This document shows positions 45,337 to 55,931 of a stretch of DNA of 64,000 nt, piece after piece. How positions within the stretch are numbered: the first letter of the stretch is position 1; each line of letters starts with the position of its first letter. The stretch is from Daphnia pulex (taxonomy: Eukaryota > Arthropoda > Branchiopoda > Diplostraca > Daphniidae). Location: the NCBI RefSeq assembly GCF_021134715.1, contig NC_060028.1, forward strand, positions 3,246,501 to 3,310,500, read 5' to 3'. Under the pieces are notes generated by a model, which was given only the letters and a program-made list of their open reading frames with translations, was not told where the DNA came from and ran no database searches. Both the position numbers and the translations under genes were made by a program.

Positions 45337-46110
45337 TTAGTTTGCCCGACGTAAAATAAGAGATGTGTGTACCTGATAGGCGAAAACAATGGGGTCGTAG
45401 TCGTATCTCCTGCCTTTGTTTCGAACGTGCTTGCGTAAATAAAATTCTGTGGCAAGCCGTTTATCGATTTCCGAAATGGATTTCTTTGCGGCTGTATTTT
45501 GGATAAACGCACACGCTGGTTCAACGTTTTCTTGAGCGCTCAAAGTGGCTGCTTGTTCAACCAACTCTTTCCGTTGTGGTCTGGTGCTCCTCTGCAAGAT
45601 AGCAGAAAATTCTGTCTTGAGATTGTTTGTAATCGTCAATAGCAAATGTTCTCAGCAGCGAATCAATGTCGTGCCTAAATATACACAATTTTAATATAAA
45701 TTATATATACGACAACAAATTTAAACGAGGCATACCTACACTGAGACTGTGAACCGTGTGATGGAGCTGGTGTTGGAGTAGTTGTGTCAGGCTGGGATTG
45801 CATTTGTTGTGCAGGAGAGCCAGCAAGTTGTTGGGTGGTGTTGTCTGCTGCTGCTGCTGTTGCTGAATGATTTGCAATTGTGGTACTTGTTGATACATTT
45901 GTTGTAATTGCGGATGGGACAACTGCGGTTCCAAACGTGACAGGATCCTTGAAGACTACTCCCGGCTTAACATCGTGAATTTCAATGGCTAGAGTTTTGC
46001 AAAGAACTTTGACTTCAAATTTAAAATTCAGTTTCCAGTCAGGCTCCCGATGTAGTTCTTCCAAAATCTACATGATTCCTAGGGTCCATTGCTTGGGTGG
46101 TTTGAAAACT
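45337..46110 (-). pseudogene. CNOT1 (CCR4-NOT scaffold) gene fragment
   Basis: CNOT1 is the cytoplasmic scaffold of the CCR4-NOT mRNA deadenylase. Two minus-strand exon-like blocks match its central-to-C-terminal part as I know it. Block 1 (46110-45720): a TAG at 46065-46067, then ILEELHREPDWKLNFKFEVK, VLCKTLAIEIHDVKPG, then a Thr/Gln-rich linker. Block 2 (about 45645-45370): LLTITNNLKTEFSAILQ, QRKELVEQAATLSAQENVE, AFIQNTAAKKSISEIDKRLA, TEFYLRKHVRNKGRRYDYDP, ending at a GTACAC donor. The segment that should lie between them is missing or unreadable, and the start of block 2 is out of frame with what precedes it. CNOT1 is about 2,000 residues or more, so this is a small dead fragment. Confidence 0.75.
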
Positions 46111-46699
46111 TAGCTCTTAGCACATGACTCTAGTAAAACTTTCGCCACGAATGGTACGACGTACAGAAGTTCTTTATTGAAAAAAAAATCCAACATTTGC
46201 AGGCTTAAATTGAAAGACAAGGTTAGTTACTGAACAAGCACACGGTTAGTAGTGGTTATAGGCAAGTGAAATCGGGCAAAGAAGGACGAGAGAATAGGTT
46301 GCCGGATCAACGTGAACAGACACTGCAATTCACTGCTCTAAATATTTCACCACATCTTGGGTTCTCATGTTGAAAGATTCAATCCACGAGTATAGCTAGC
46401 CTGAAAATTTTAAAAAACAAACATTGGTAACTAAGAATGACGATTCATTAATCGTACTCGTGTAGGAATAGATGTCAAAGATATTTAGAGAGCGTAATTC
46501 TTCTAATGAAAGTGACGTCACTCCTTCCCGTTAAAGAACTTTATCTTAAATAAGGATTTCTTACGCTCTCTGCGACAATCGACGCCGCTGATTCTAGAAA
46601 ATATTGAAAACGATTTTAAACTGGAAAAAATTGAAACAAAATTTTAAAAATATGTGGGAGAAATAAATAACTTACCTTGTGTCGAGGTAAGTTATTAAG

Positions 46700-48491
46700 T
46701 TATAAGCTCCGCTTTAGAGATACACGTTCCAATACGTCATTCTTAATCAAAAACTGGGCCGCATCGCCAATTTTAGAAACAGTCAAATCCACTTCAAATA
46801 CTTCACCACAGTCACCTAAATTTTAAAAAGTATTTAGTAGAGGTCACACATAATAAAAAAATCAACCCAACCTGAAGGGGGAGCGTGAAACAAAGCAGAA
46901 AGCTCCTCGTTTGTTGGAAAGCATGCGTCAATGTGTTCCATGAAATCGGGGCAGATCGGGTTGAACTTGACCCCCTTTAATTTACACTTCTAAGCCTATG
47001 AACAAATCAATACATTAGATGTAATAACTTTAAATTACAAACAAAATTGACTTACCACTGGCGGCAACTCCACGTAACCTGGGGTAATTTGTTTCAGTCG
47101 TGATAGAGGAGTCTTTTGTTGATTTCCATAATCAACAAAAAGAATGTTGGCAATGTCATCAACAATACTGAGGATTTGCGAGCGATAGTAACAACCGTCT
47201 TCGTCAAAACGAGCCACGCACGTAGTTCCGGGTCTGGGCAGATCCTCGTGCAAGTCATTAGGAGACAAGGCACCATCAAACCTATCAAGTTTTTCCAATT
47301 TTTCCTAAGACAAGCAAAATGAAATTTTACTTTTTCAGGTCGTTATTTTCAAAAACTTTTACCTGATGGGAATCGTCAACTGAAGCAATATGGAAATAAA
47401 GAACTATGGCTCGCAGATGATCATAGATTTTCAGAATTTGTTCTCGGTACCAAATACCGTCTTGGTCGTATCTCGCCACACATGCCACGCCGACCCGCGG
47501 ATCCTTAATGGACGGCCTGGACTCTTCTGTTTTTTTTTTTTAAAGTACATAATTATTTTTTAATCATTGAAAACCATCTAATAATGTAGAACATCTTACC
47601 GGAATAAAAGCTGTGTAATGTTGATCCAAATTTTACCAGGCTGTTGCCGGAATCAACGAAATGCAGGTAGAAACTCGACGAGTCATCTACGTAAACAACT
47701 TTGATTTGCTTTTTACCCGGCGTTGGCTGCCCTTGTATAGGCAAGCCAAAGGGTGACGTAAAGAACACATTTCGTGGAGAGTTAGAAAGAACTGCTGCTG
47801 GATGAAAGAGCAATTCCCCCTCACAGTGTTCAAATGCAGCCGGTCCTCCAAACTTTTCTTCAATCAGTTGATCAGCCAGCAGCCGATTATTTGAATCAAT
47901 CAGCCTTACACCTTGATGTTCACCGTACATTGCCACGGGGATGGCTTCCCATATTCTATCTTCGACATTGGCCTTAAAAAACTGCTTTGCCAAATCACTC
48001 CATTGCCGGGTAAGAGTGGTATTGTCAAATTTGGCTATGACATCCACAAGTACAAATTTTTCAGCAAGGGGAGGGCAGTCACGGATAGACCAAGCTGCAC
48101 ATAACTCCTTTGGTTCACACCCAGCAATGTCACCAATGTCCAGTGTCCGAATGCAGTTTAGATGAACTCGATGTGTCTTCCTAGAATCAACACAAAAGAC
48201 TTCAAGCCTGCCAGAGTTCTTCAACTTCAATTCTTGATCTGCTGACTTTCTGACTCTGTGCCACCTAAAGTCAATATAGACACACAAAATGTCTTCACTG
48301 TCCAGGTCACCAGGATTCATGGGTTGGCCTTGTTTTTCTAATTGTGACTTGAGTTTTTCCAGATGCAAATCCATCTCCAAATTCCAAATTCGATCTTTTG
48401 TAGATCCCCAGAAATACAGACATGACTCTTGATGACCACGAACGGAGTCGTCAATATAGGTCACGTTGACCAACATGTTAGATGCAACCAT
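46700..48491 (-). CDS. Tudor-domain protein, apparently intact
   Basis: Tudor proteins bind methylated arginine or lysine; germline members act with Piwi proteins in cytoplasmic granules. Coding exons on the minus strand are 48491-47600, 47526-47363, 47304-47056, 46989-46872 and 46815-46700. Introns are 56-82 bp with good GT-AG sites, all phases agree and no stop intervenes, giving 512 residues. The start MVASNMLVNV follows a TTTTCAG acceptor 9 bases upstream, so a 5' UTR intron is likely. An N-terminal extended region (about 1-240) resembles a staphylococcal-nuclease-like/Tudor fold (LTRQWSDLAKQFFKANVEDR). Then come KVVYVDDSSSFYLHFVDSG, VGVACVARYDQDGIWYREQI, and a clear Tudor core, GTTCVARFDEDGCYYRSQIL with ILFVDYGNQQKTPLSRLKQI. 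The last part is VKCKLKGVKFNPICPD. No RING, KH or helicase motif is seen. The exact orthologue is uncertain. It is the best-supported intact gene in the window. Confidence 0.87.
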
Positions 48492-48499
48492 TTTCAATA

Positions 48500-50368
48500 T
48501 CTGAAAACGTCAAAAAGAAGTAAACATTAAAACACTAACTTAACTTGGAATAAACAGAATAAAGACACACAAAAAAAAAACACAAAAAACAAGGCAATAG
48601 AGAATAATTAAAAAAACTTTCTTATTCAAAATTGAGATTTCTTTCTCGGTGGAATTTTCTTGACTCGCGTTTCTCGTTTTCTCTGCTGAATAACTGTTTC
48701 TTGTCACCAAGAAAAAAATGGCCGATCTCATTTGACAAAGAAAGAAACGTTGCCAAGTCTGCAACATAACCAAATGTAAATTCAACAAAAAAATAACGAA
48801 TAGCTTTTGCAAGGTGGCTTTTTTTATCAAATTTCTATTTATAATATTCATTTGAAATTGGGGGGACTCAGCGAATAATTTTGGGGCCCCGGGAAAAAAA
48901 GAGAAAGGAGCTGAACGCTCGGCGTTATATTCTTTTCCACTGGTCTTAATATTATTATTTGTTGTTGTTGTTGTTGTTGTGGTGGGAAACATATTTTGCG
49001 ACAGCGAATGAAATATCATCAAAAATTAATTCAGAAAGCCAAGTCATTTGGGGGTTGGGCCCTGGCCATTTTTTATTATTTGAGACCGGACCGATCGACC
49101 GATATTGCTGTTTGCCGGTTTTCCCTTTTTATCCGGCCGGCAATGTTGTCTCACGCGCGCACCCAGGAAATATCAACTGCTGATCCGCGCCGGGATTGTC
49201 TCTTTTTTTCTTATTTCTTCTTTCCATTTCTATTTTCTTCCCATCGTCAACCGACAAATGTTGTTGTTGTTGGTGTGACTTTGTCCTTTGTGTGCGTATA
49301 GTCCTTTCTCTTGCTCACGCATTGGCCATTGGGCCAATTGGCTTGTTTTCTCCTGCTGGGCACGCTACACGCATGTATGAACAATCGCACGGATCCCTCG
49401 TGTGGGTTTGTGTTGTGTGCGTGTTGAATTATGGAAGGGGAAAACTTTTAACGCCAGCACATTTTCGCTTGGCAAACATTTTCTCTCTCTCTCTCTTTCT
49501 CTCCCAATTTTGATATTATTATTACATTTCCTTTCTCCTTCCTGCGAATAACGCTGTGCCAACTGGCAGCAGTTGAACGCCATCGAATGTGTGTCTGTAA
49601 AAAAACCCCGGCTGAAATGAATATAAAAAAGTGCAGGAGAAACGGGCTGAGCTCTCAAATGAGACGACGAATCCATTTCATCATTCTTCTTCTTCTTTAT
49701 ACATGTTTAGCTATAGGATAGATTTATACACATACAGAGATGTTTCGCTAGTTAAGTGCACACAATTCAAAAATAGCGGGCTCGTGTATATGTGTTTCGC
49801 GGGGGAAGTGATCGTTTTGATACGGTGTGAATGAATCGCTTAAGAAAAGAACACTTTCTTACCGACTGTATAGACGCGCGACCTCAATTTCGATTTATTA
49901 TTACGGGTGGAATGAAACTACTTCCACGAGAATGACGTAATGCCTTTTTTAAATACAACAAATCCTCAATAACACGGATTTGGGTGTGTGTCGGTTGTCT
50001 CGGAAATATTTTATTTCAATTCCGTGGTAGTGGGCATGAAATAATCGTCAATTGAGGCCGTAGAAGGTGCGCTAGACGCATTATATGCAAATTCTCAACC
50101 TATAATCAAATAGTACTGCTGCATAACCATTTCAGACAAGGAAGACGAGACTCGAATTTTCCAGCCAATCAATCGAGTATAATCGAAACCACCACCAGCA
50201 GTTTAACTAGTCGAAACCAGACGGCAGGTCTGTAGCTACAGACGAAAGGGCCGGAAAAATTTGTTTACTTACATTGAAATCTGTAATACAGCAGCAGGTA
50301 TGTAATATTGTAATAAAGAAAAAAAAATTCATTCTTTATCGAATATTTGAAATGTTTATTAGCAGGTC
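48500..50368. other. Intergenic region between Tudor gene and aminotransferase pseudogene
   Basis: Shared upstream region of two divergent genes. It holds a (GTT)n tract at 48957-48981, CT runs at 49480-49505 and stretches of moderate G+C with CpG (49080-49200). A minus-strand GTAAGT donor at 50273-50268 could end a non-coding first exon of the Tudor gene, spliced to 48500; this is inference. The open frames here (for example 49196-49513) are low-complexity. Confidence 0.4.
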
Positions 50369-51540
50369 ATGCTTTTGTCCACCATTTCTATTCGTCAGCA
50401 ATCTCTAGTTCGTTATCTCGTTCCCTTAGCAACGGATTTCTCCAACCACCAGCAGCTGCAACGTCTTGCCACTGGTCATCACAAGAATTTCACGCCGGTT
50501 ATTAGTAGAAAATTTAGTCACTCAGCTTTCACCATAATGAGTTCGTCAAAACACCAACTGTCAAACATGTACAAGGGCCTTGAGTAGAATGTCTGGTATG
50601 TTTCCATGTATTCCACACTCGACATGTTCTCAATATATTTCTTTGTTTTAACACCATCTTTAACATTTAGGGTAGAATTTTTTGCTTTGGCCATGGAACA
50701 CAAGCCACTCAATCTTGGACAGGGTATACAAAAATGATTGCTTGTTTATTGAGGCAAGTTTTACCATATTTTTCTTCGATTCAAGGTTTTCCAGATTTTG
50801 CTCCACCACAGCACGTCATTGATGCGTTGGCAGATGTGTCCAAGTCAGACAATGTTTTGTTGCAACAATATACCAGAGGATATGTAGGTGCCAGTTACTC
50901 ACATATTTATTATGAATTTGAGTCTACCAATTATTTTATTTAGGGTCACCCACGTCTGATTCAAGCCCTTGCAAAACTCTACAGCCAACACATTGGCCGA
51001 ACCGTTGATCCCTTGACTGAAATCTTGGTTACAGGTGGTGCTTACGAAGGTAAAATTACTGCGTGGAAATGAATTGTCATCAACAAATTCTTGACGATTA
51101 TCTATCTGTCTAGCTTTTTTCTGCACCATCATGGGCTGTGTCAATCCTGGAGATGAAGTCATCATCATTGAGCCCTTCTTTGATTGTTATGAGCCCATGG
51201 TTCGCCTCGCCGGTGAAACCCCTGTCTTCATCCCACTTCGTCCTGTATAACATTCGCATTGTTTCATTCTTATCGTTAGCATAGATCTAACGTGTTTTTG
51301 TCTTATCAAATAGAAAGCTGGCGGAGAGGGCCATTCCTCTGAATGGATGACGCAGAGCTCACGCCCATGTTCACCGACCGCACCAAAGCCATCATAGTCA
51401 ACACTCCAAATAATCCCCTGGGAAAAATCTTTACGCAAAAGGAACTCGAATTTATTGGACAGTTGTGCATCAAATTTGACGCATTGTGCATCATGGACGA
51501 AGTGTACTAGTGGCTCGTGTACGAACCTTACAAATACAAA
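50369..51540 (+). pseudogene. KYAT3-like kynurenine/glutamine aminotransferase, truncated unprocessed pseudogene
   Basis: KYAT enzymes are pyridoxal-phosphate aminotransferases. Exons: 50369-50595 (Met-led, Arg/Ser-rich mitochondrial-type leader, then SSSKHQLSNMYKGLE), 50671-50723, 50786-50883 (FPDFAPPQHVIDALADV), 50944-51049 (GHPRLIQALAKLYSQHIGR, ILVTGGAYE), 51114-51244 ([20 protein letters not shown]) and 51314 onward (TKAIIVNTPNNPLGK, LCIMDEVY). All introns are present with matching phase, so it is a DNA-level copy. Lesions: TAG at 50585-50587 just before NVW; a frame change near 51343-51348; TAG at 51508-51510 right after DEVY, where relatives have Glu followed by WLVY. Soon after YEP-YKYK the similarity ends, so the catalytic-Lys segment (SxGKTFSVTGWK type) and the whole C-terminal half are absent. 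It is not functional. Confidence 0.85.
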
Positions 51541-51627
51541 ATACTTACAGATACAAAATACGTTGAATTTACCTAAGGCTTACACGAACCTTAAATGTGA
51601 ACTTTGTCATCACATTTGAGCGGGCAA

Positions 51628-51803
51628 CTATGACCGTGCGTTATTCCGGTCGTTCTTCTTGATCGGATGACGGATGGATCCACTTGGAGTGCGGGCGAGT
51701 CTTTTGTATAACAGAGTCGTTTCTTCAATCAACTCGGGAGTCGGAAAGTTAGCCATAAGCATCTTCGATGAGATTTCTCCAGGGTAGTCCAGGTCCTCGG
51801 CAT
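51628..51803 (-). CDS. Probable terminal exon, unrecognised
   Basis: On the minus strand, after a GACGATTTAG acceptor, a frame of about 58 codons reads AEDLDYPGEISSKMLMANFP, TPELIEETTLLYKRLARTPS, then a basic tail ending in TAG at 51628-51630. The composition is very protein-like and the frame is clean. I do not recognise it and found no partner exon upstream (the next 100 bases contain an unrelated plus-strand exon). It may be the 3' end of a gene whose body was lost or moved. Confidence 0.4.
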
Positions 51804-51902
51804 CTAAATCGTCAAAATATAATTTTAATTTTATGAATCCTGGTATGAAATTTAAAAAAAAAATTTATTCATCTTTTTCATTCTTTTCTTACAATTTCAC
51901 AG

Positions 51903-52211
51903 GTGACCCATATGTGGCCAATTATTTTGCCCATAACAATCAGGTTGCGGAAAATAAAAGGCAATGAGCCACCATATTTATTAACCACCTTATTATTATG
52001 GGAGCAATGACTATTGATGTTCAAAAGGGGAACAAATTCGAGGAATATGTCAATAGCCTAAATGCTGCAAATGCGCCAAGGGGCAACTTTACAGTACACA
52101 ATGCCCGAACAAAAGTGGAAAATTGCTTCCTTGGCCGCAACATCATGAAAAGTCAAACTGGAGAACCGGGGGCATATCGCTGCTACCTGCGGTACCTCCA
52201 CAATAACCGTA
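51903..52211 (+). pseudogene. C-terminal-domain exon related to the gene at 61.7 kb
   Basis: After an ATTTCACAG acceptor the frame reads GDPYVANYFAHNNQVAENKR, Q, a TGA (51965-51967), then FINHLIIMGAMTIDV, FEEYVNSLNAANAPRGNFTV, HNARTKVENCFLGRN, to a GTAAGT donor. It aligns throughout with the last exon at 62885-63288 (GDPFVACYDSIRNHVDDNKR, FLNHLIDLGAVI, HYNVHNARCGVEQHLG), with the same acceptor position and leading phase. The TGA replaces an internal residue. With the Ala-rich exon at 44209-44867 it could be the other half of one copy that has been split apart. Confidence 0.65.
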
Positions 52212-52334
52212 GTAAGTTAATTTTAGAAATTAAAAAATTTTAACTGTTTTTTTATTTTTCAAATTTTTTTTAGTCGTAGTTTCTGCAGACATCATTGCTA
52301 CCCTTAAGTAGGAATCACTTAACCTAGCTTATCT

Positions 52335-53580
52335 GGGGCCGTATTCTAGCCTTGGCTTAAATTCTGGTCTTAAACTTACTAAAATTTCTTAAATAATTTT
52401 CTCACGTAAGCTAGGAAAAAATCTAAGTTCGTCTTTTCAATAAAGACGTATTCTAGCTTAAATTTTCTTACTTTTATTTCTGAACGTAGTATAAGTTTGA
52501 ATCACAAGACCAGATTTTTCAAGCATAGAATTTTTTATTTTCTTAGAGGGCGGGGCTTATCGCAGCCATTGCGTACAATAATAGATGCTGTTTAGTTTCC
52601 TAAGGAAATTTACAAAGTCTGCTAGAATTTTGTTTGAAAGTAAACAAAACTTTTTTATGCAAATTAATAGGAATTTGAACTTTTAATTAGTGTTTTATTG
52701 TCTCAGTGAACAATTTGCGTGCATTATTGCCCCAGCAGCAAAAGAAAAAGCTGTCATGACAAATTTATTTAGTTGCAGAATGTATCGCAAGATAGGTAAC
52801 TAGAATTGTGTTTTTAATTACTGTAATTTTAACTTAATTATTGCTTGTATTTGGTTTAGAACCATGTTTTCTTCTTGTCTTGAAGCTGGATACCAATTAA
52901 AGTGGTGGTATCACAGCATATTAATTGCTAACACAAGTATTGCTGAATCTATGTGAAGGGTGACAAGACAGGTATTCCAGCATTACGTTAACTTATTTTT
53001 TTGGTAGGTGGTGGCTCACAGAACAGTGAAACTAAGGCCATTGCATTTCAAAATGTTTATCTCTCCATGGCAAAACAAAAGCTGGCTCTTCAAGACAGTT
53101 CTAAATCTATTATTTAGTGACGCAGTGAAATTTCAAGTTGATAAGAGTGTGTATGTAAAAAATATGTATTTTAATAAACCATAACACATAACTAACATGA
53201 AATTGATTTACTTTAATTATTATGGCACTTTGCAAAATTTTGTTATATAGTTAGAGTTAGTACTTACGAGCAATGTTTAGGGAAATATAGGGAATTAACA
53301 CTTGAAAATACTAAAAACTAGAACAACAATAGCTGTAAGAAATAGCTTTAGCACGGAATTGTAAGAAAATAACCGCTGTAATCCAACAAATAGTTGGCTT
53401 ACAAAAATTTGCTAACTTAAGACTAAAAAGACAAGTTAAAAAAAATCTTAAGAAAAAATGGTGGTTGAGAAAAACTAGAATACGGTTTTAGGAAAATCCA
53501 AGCATAAATTAGATTTTTAAACCAAAAAAGGTAATATAAGAAACAAATCCGCGCTTAAGTCAAGGCTAGAATACGACCCC
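52335..53580. mobile_element. Non-autonomous DNA transposon with terminal inverted repeats
   Basis: The left end GGGGCCGTATTCTAGCCTTG matches the reverse complement of the right end, GGGGTCGTATTCTAGCCTTG, with 24 of 26 bases agreeing over 26 bp. Related subterminal words (GTATTCTAG, CTTACTTTTA, ACTAGAATACGG) lie inside at 52447 and 53465. Length is 1,246 bp. No transposase frame is inside. The GGGG start and the style of the ends resemble the end of the neighbouring Harbinger element (about 55931), so it may be a Harbinger-dependent MITE. A clear target duplication was not found. Confidence 0.75.
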
Positions 53581-53583
53581 AGG

Positions 53584-54000
53584 CTCTTCAACACCGTTTC
53601 CAAGCGATCAATCACGTACATATGTTCTTGAAGGTGATTCTGATTCTGGTAAACCATCACCGGCTTGTACATCCCTTCGACTTGTATCTTACACCCCGTT
53701 GTCATCAAGGACTAAGTTACCATCAAGATCTCATTTGGCGCCTGTTGACACTTATTCGTTAGATAAAAAACAAGAGGCTAAAGGCAACAACAAATGAGTG
53801 TAAATCAGGTTGTAAAGAAAGCGAAATTTTCCGTTTGTGAAGATAGTACTGCATCTGCGAGCCACCACGTAAAGGAACGTCGACTGAAGGTTCTCCTTTT
53901 GTCTATACAAATTTGACGGGAGATAGGCGTCCCATTTGAATCATCTGAGCTCCCCAATGATGTTCATGAATTTTTGTTTCATACAGCTGAACAACTGTAG
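53584..54000 (+). pseudogene. Ser/Pro-rich coding-like remnant
   Basis: Directly after the transposon end a plus-strand frame reads SDQSRTYVLEGDSDSGKPSP, TSLRLVSYTPLSSRTKLPSR, SYSLDKKQEAKGNNK-like, to a stop near 53796. A second frame, KKAKFSVCEDSTASASHHVK, follows, with stops. A minus-strand frame over the same bases also looks protein-like (KIQVEGMYKPVMVYQNQNHL). One of these was probably coding before the transposon inserted; I cannot tell which. Confidence 0.3.
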
Positions 54001-54079
54001 TTGTATTACGTATATGAATATTGGGATGAATACAATTTTCAAAATTAATTGTTTGTTATTCTACTCCTTTTGGCAAAAC

Positions 54080-55682
54080 CTAGGTGAAGAATAAGGGAAT
54101 CAGACTCATATTATTTTCATTACGCCTATCAGGAGGTTCGTCATTGTCATCGTCGGATAAATCCTCCATTTCGTCTTCATCCAAATACTGGTTACAATCA
54201 AGAGCTATTTTTTTTAAAACACAACATGCTACTATAACTCTGTATAGAGAGCGATGGGACACGTAAATTAGAATTGCAAACTACAATTTTAGGTTCTTAA
54301 TACTGACCTAGAACTTCTTGTTGGTGAGAGACGTAATTCAACATGTAGGCAATGAAATCTCTTTTTTAAAATGCCAAATGCACGTTCAACTGTGCACCTT
54401 GTAGCTTTGTGGGATTGAAAAAATCTCTCCTATTAGGTATAAAGAATATGGATATAACTAACTAACACCAATTGAAATGGCTACCCACTTTGATTACTAC
54501 CTCTTTCGGTGTTGAAGGTTTCCATATGGGGTAATTAGGTATGCTGCTCAGGTATACCCACTGTCCCCAAGAAGGAAACCATTTCCGAAAACTCCGTTAA
54601 TAAATTTCCTTCCTTAACGCTTCCTTTGAATACAGTGGAATCGTGGCAACTACCCGGTTTCGTTGCATTAACAGATAAGAACCAAAAATGAGCATCACAA
54701 ATCACCTTTAAAAACAAGATGAAGACTGTAGAAGAATATGTGAGAATAACCAAATAAAACGAATAACATTACTTGCACATTTATTTAATGGTAATTCTAT
54801 CTATTAACATAATCCTTTCGTAGTCAAATGGGCGCGTGATACGTACCGTATCATTCAGAAAAAGCTGACAGTTTTGTTCAGCGTTGTCAGGTGACAAAAG
54901 TGTCAGGTTTTCTTGAAGATGCTGTACATGTGTTCCGTCGACACACCCAGCAACACCGGGTATTCTAGCAATATTCTGAAAATCATGTTTCACCTACAAA
55001 TTACGCAGTTAATAGGGATTACTATGAAAAATATTGCTGATTTACCTTCAACAAGTCAGCAGGAAAACAATGTAATTGTTAGATTCTTGTGAGAGGGCCA
55101 AAGAAACATCACGTACACATCTTGAAACAGAAGCCTGATGGCTAACTTTCAATTCATTGCCAACAACCATTTGGAAAGTTCCTGTGTCATAAAACTGCAG
55201 TGCAATCAACACTTGATCAAGTGGTGTTATTTTACGTTTAGCTTTTGTGTTACTTTTATGCAAATGTGGTGCAACAAATTCTACAAAAAGGATTTATAAA
55301 AACACTGGGGTGTCATTGGAATATCATGTTATTTGCCTGTTATAAATTGAATGAAAACTCTATCTAATCTAAATGTTCTTCTTATTTTATCATCATCGAA
55401 ATATTCAAGAACGTCTTTGCGTTTCTTGTAGAAAGGTCGCATTCTATCACGTTTCTTTCTTCTAACTTCTTGACGTTGAACACTATCTTCACTATCGCTT
55501 CTATTTTCACCAAGAACCACATTTATATCATTGAGAACGTGAGCCACATCCAAGATACCATCATCACTAGAATCACTAGTCAGTCGAATATGTGTTGCTG
55601 CTAGAGATCGACATATTTTTTTATGAAACAATGATGACATTCGTCTGCTAAAAATTATTAAATTTAACCCAACTACAATCAA
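54080..55682 (-). pseudogene. Harbinger (HARBI1-type) transposase, interrupted
   Basis: Harbinger transposases are DDE nucleases. In order on the minus strand: 55682-55329 (acidic N-terminus, then VLEYFDDDKIRRTFRLDRVF), 55263-55048 (KITPLDQVLIALQFYDTGTF, VVGNELKVSHQASVSRCVRD), 54993-54781 (FQNIARIPGVAGCVDGTHVQ, with the first catalytic Asp in DGTH), 54753-54535 (VICDAHFWFLSVNATKPGSC HDS, second Asp), about 54420-54300 (CTVERAFGILKKRFHCL, containing the final Glu in VERAFG) and 54262-54080 (C-terminal IVACCVLKKIA, acidic tail). GT-AG introns could join some pieces (for example CTAG|GTCAGT at 54305 and a 55-bp gap at 55048-54993), so part of the breakage is normal splicing, but the 54781-54535 step contains frame changes. 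The right end of the element is near 55931; the left end was not found. Confidence 0.75.
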
Positions 55683-55931
55683 TTTGCACTGTAAAGTCTC
55701 ACTAAGAGCCTCTTAGTTAGAGGTCGTTAATCCAAAAAATTGTTGGATTACACTTTTGAGAAAGTCAAGTAAGAAACTTGACAAAGTAAACTTAAAAACA
55801 TCAATTGACTTACAACAATTTTGGTTGAGAATCTTATTTTTGGACTTAAGTAAGAAAATTGGTAAGTTAAGTACGGAAACACAAAGTTAAGTACGAAAAC
55901 TGACTTAAACTTTGGTTAAGAATTCCACCCC

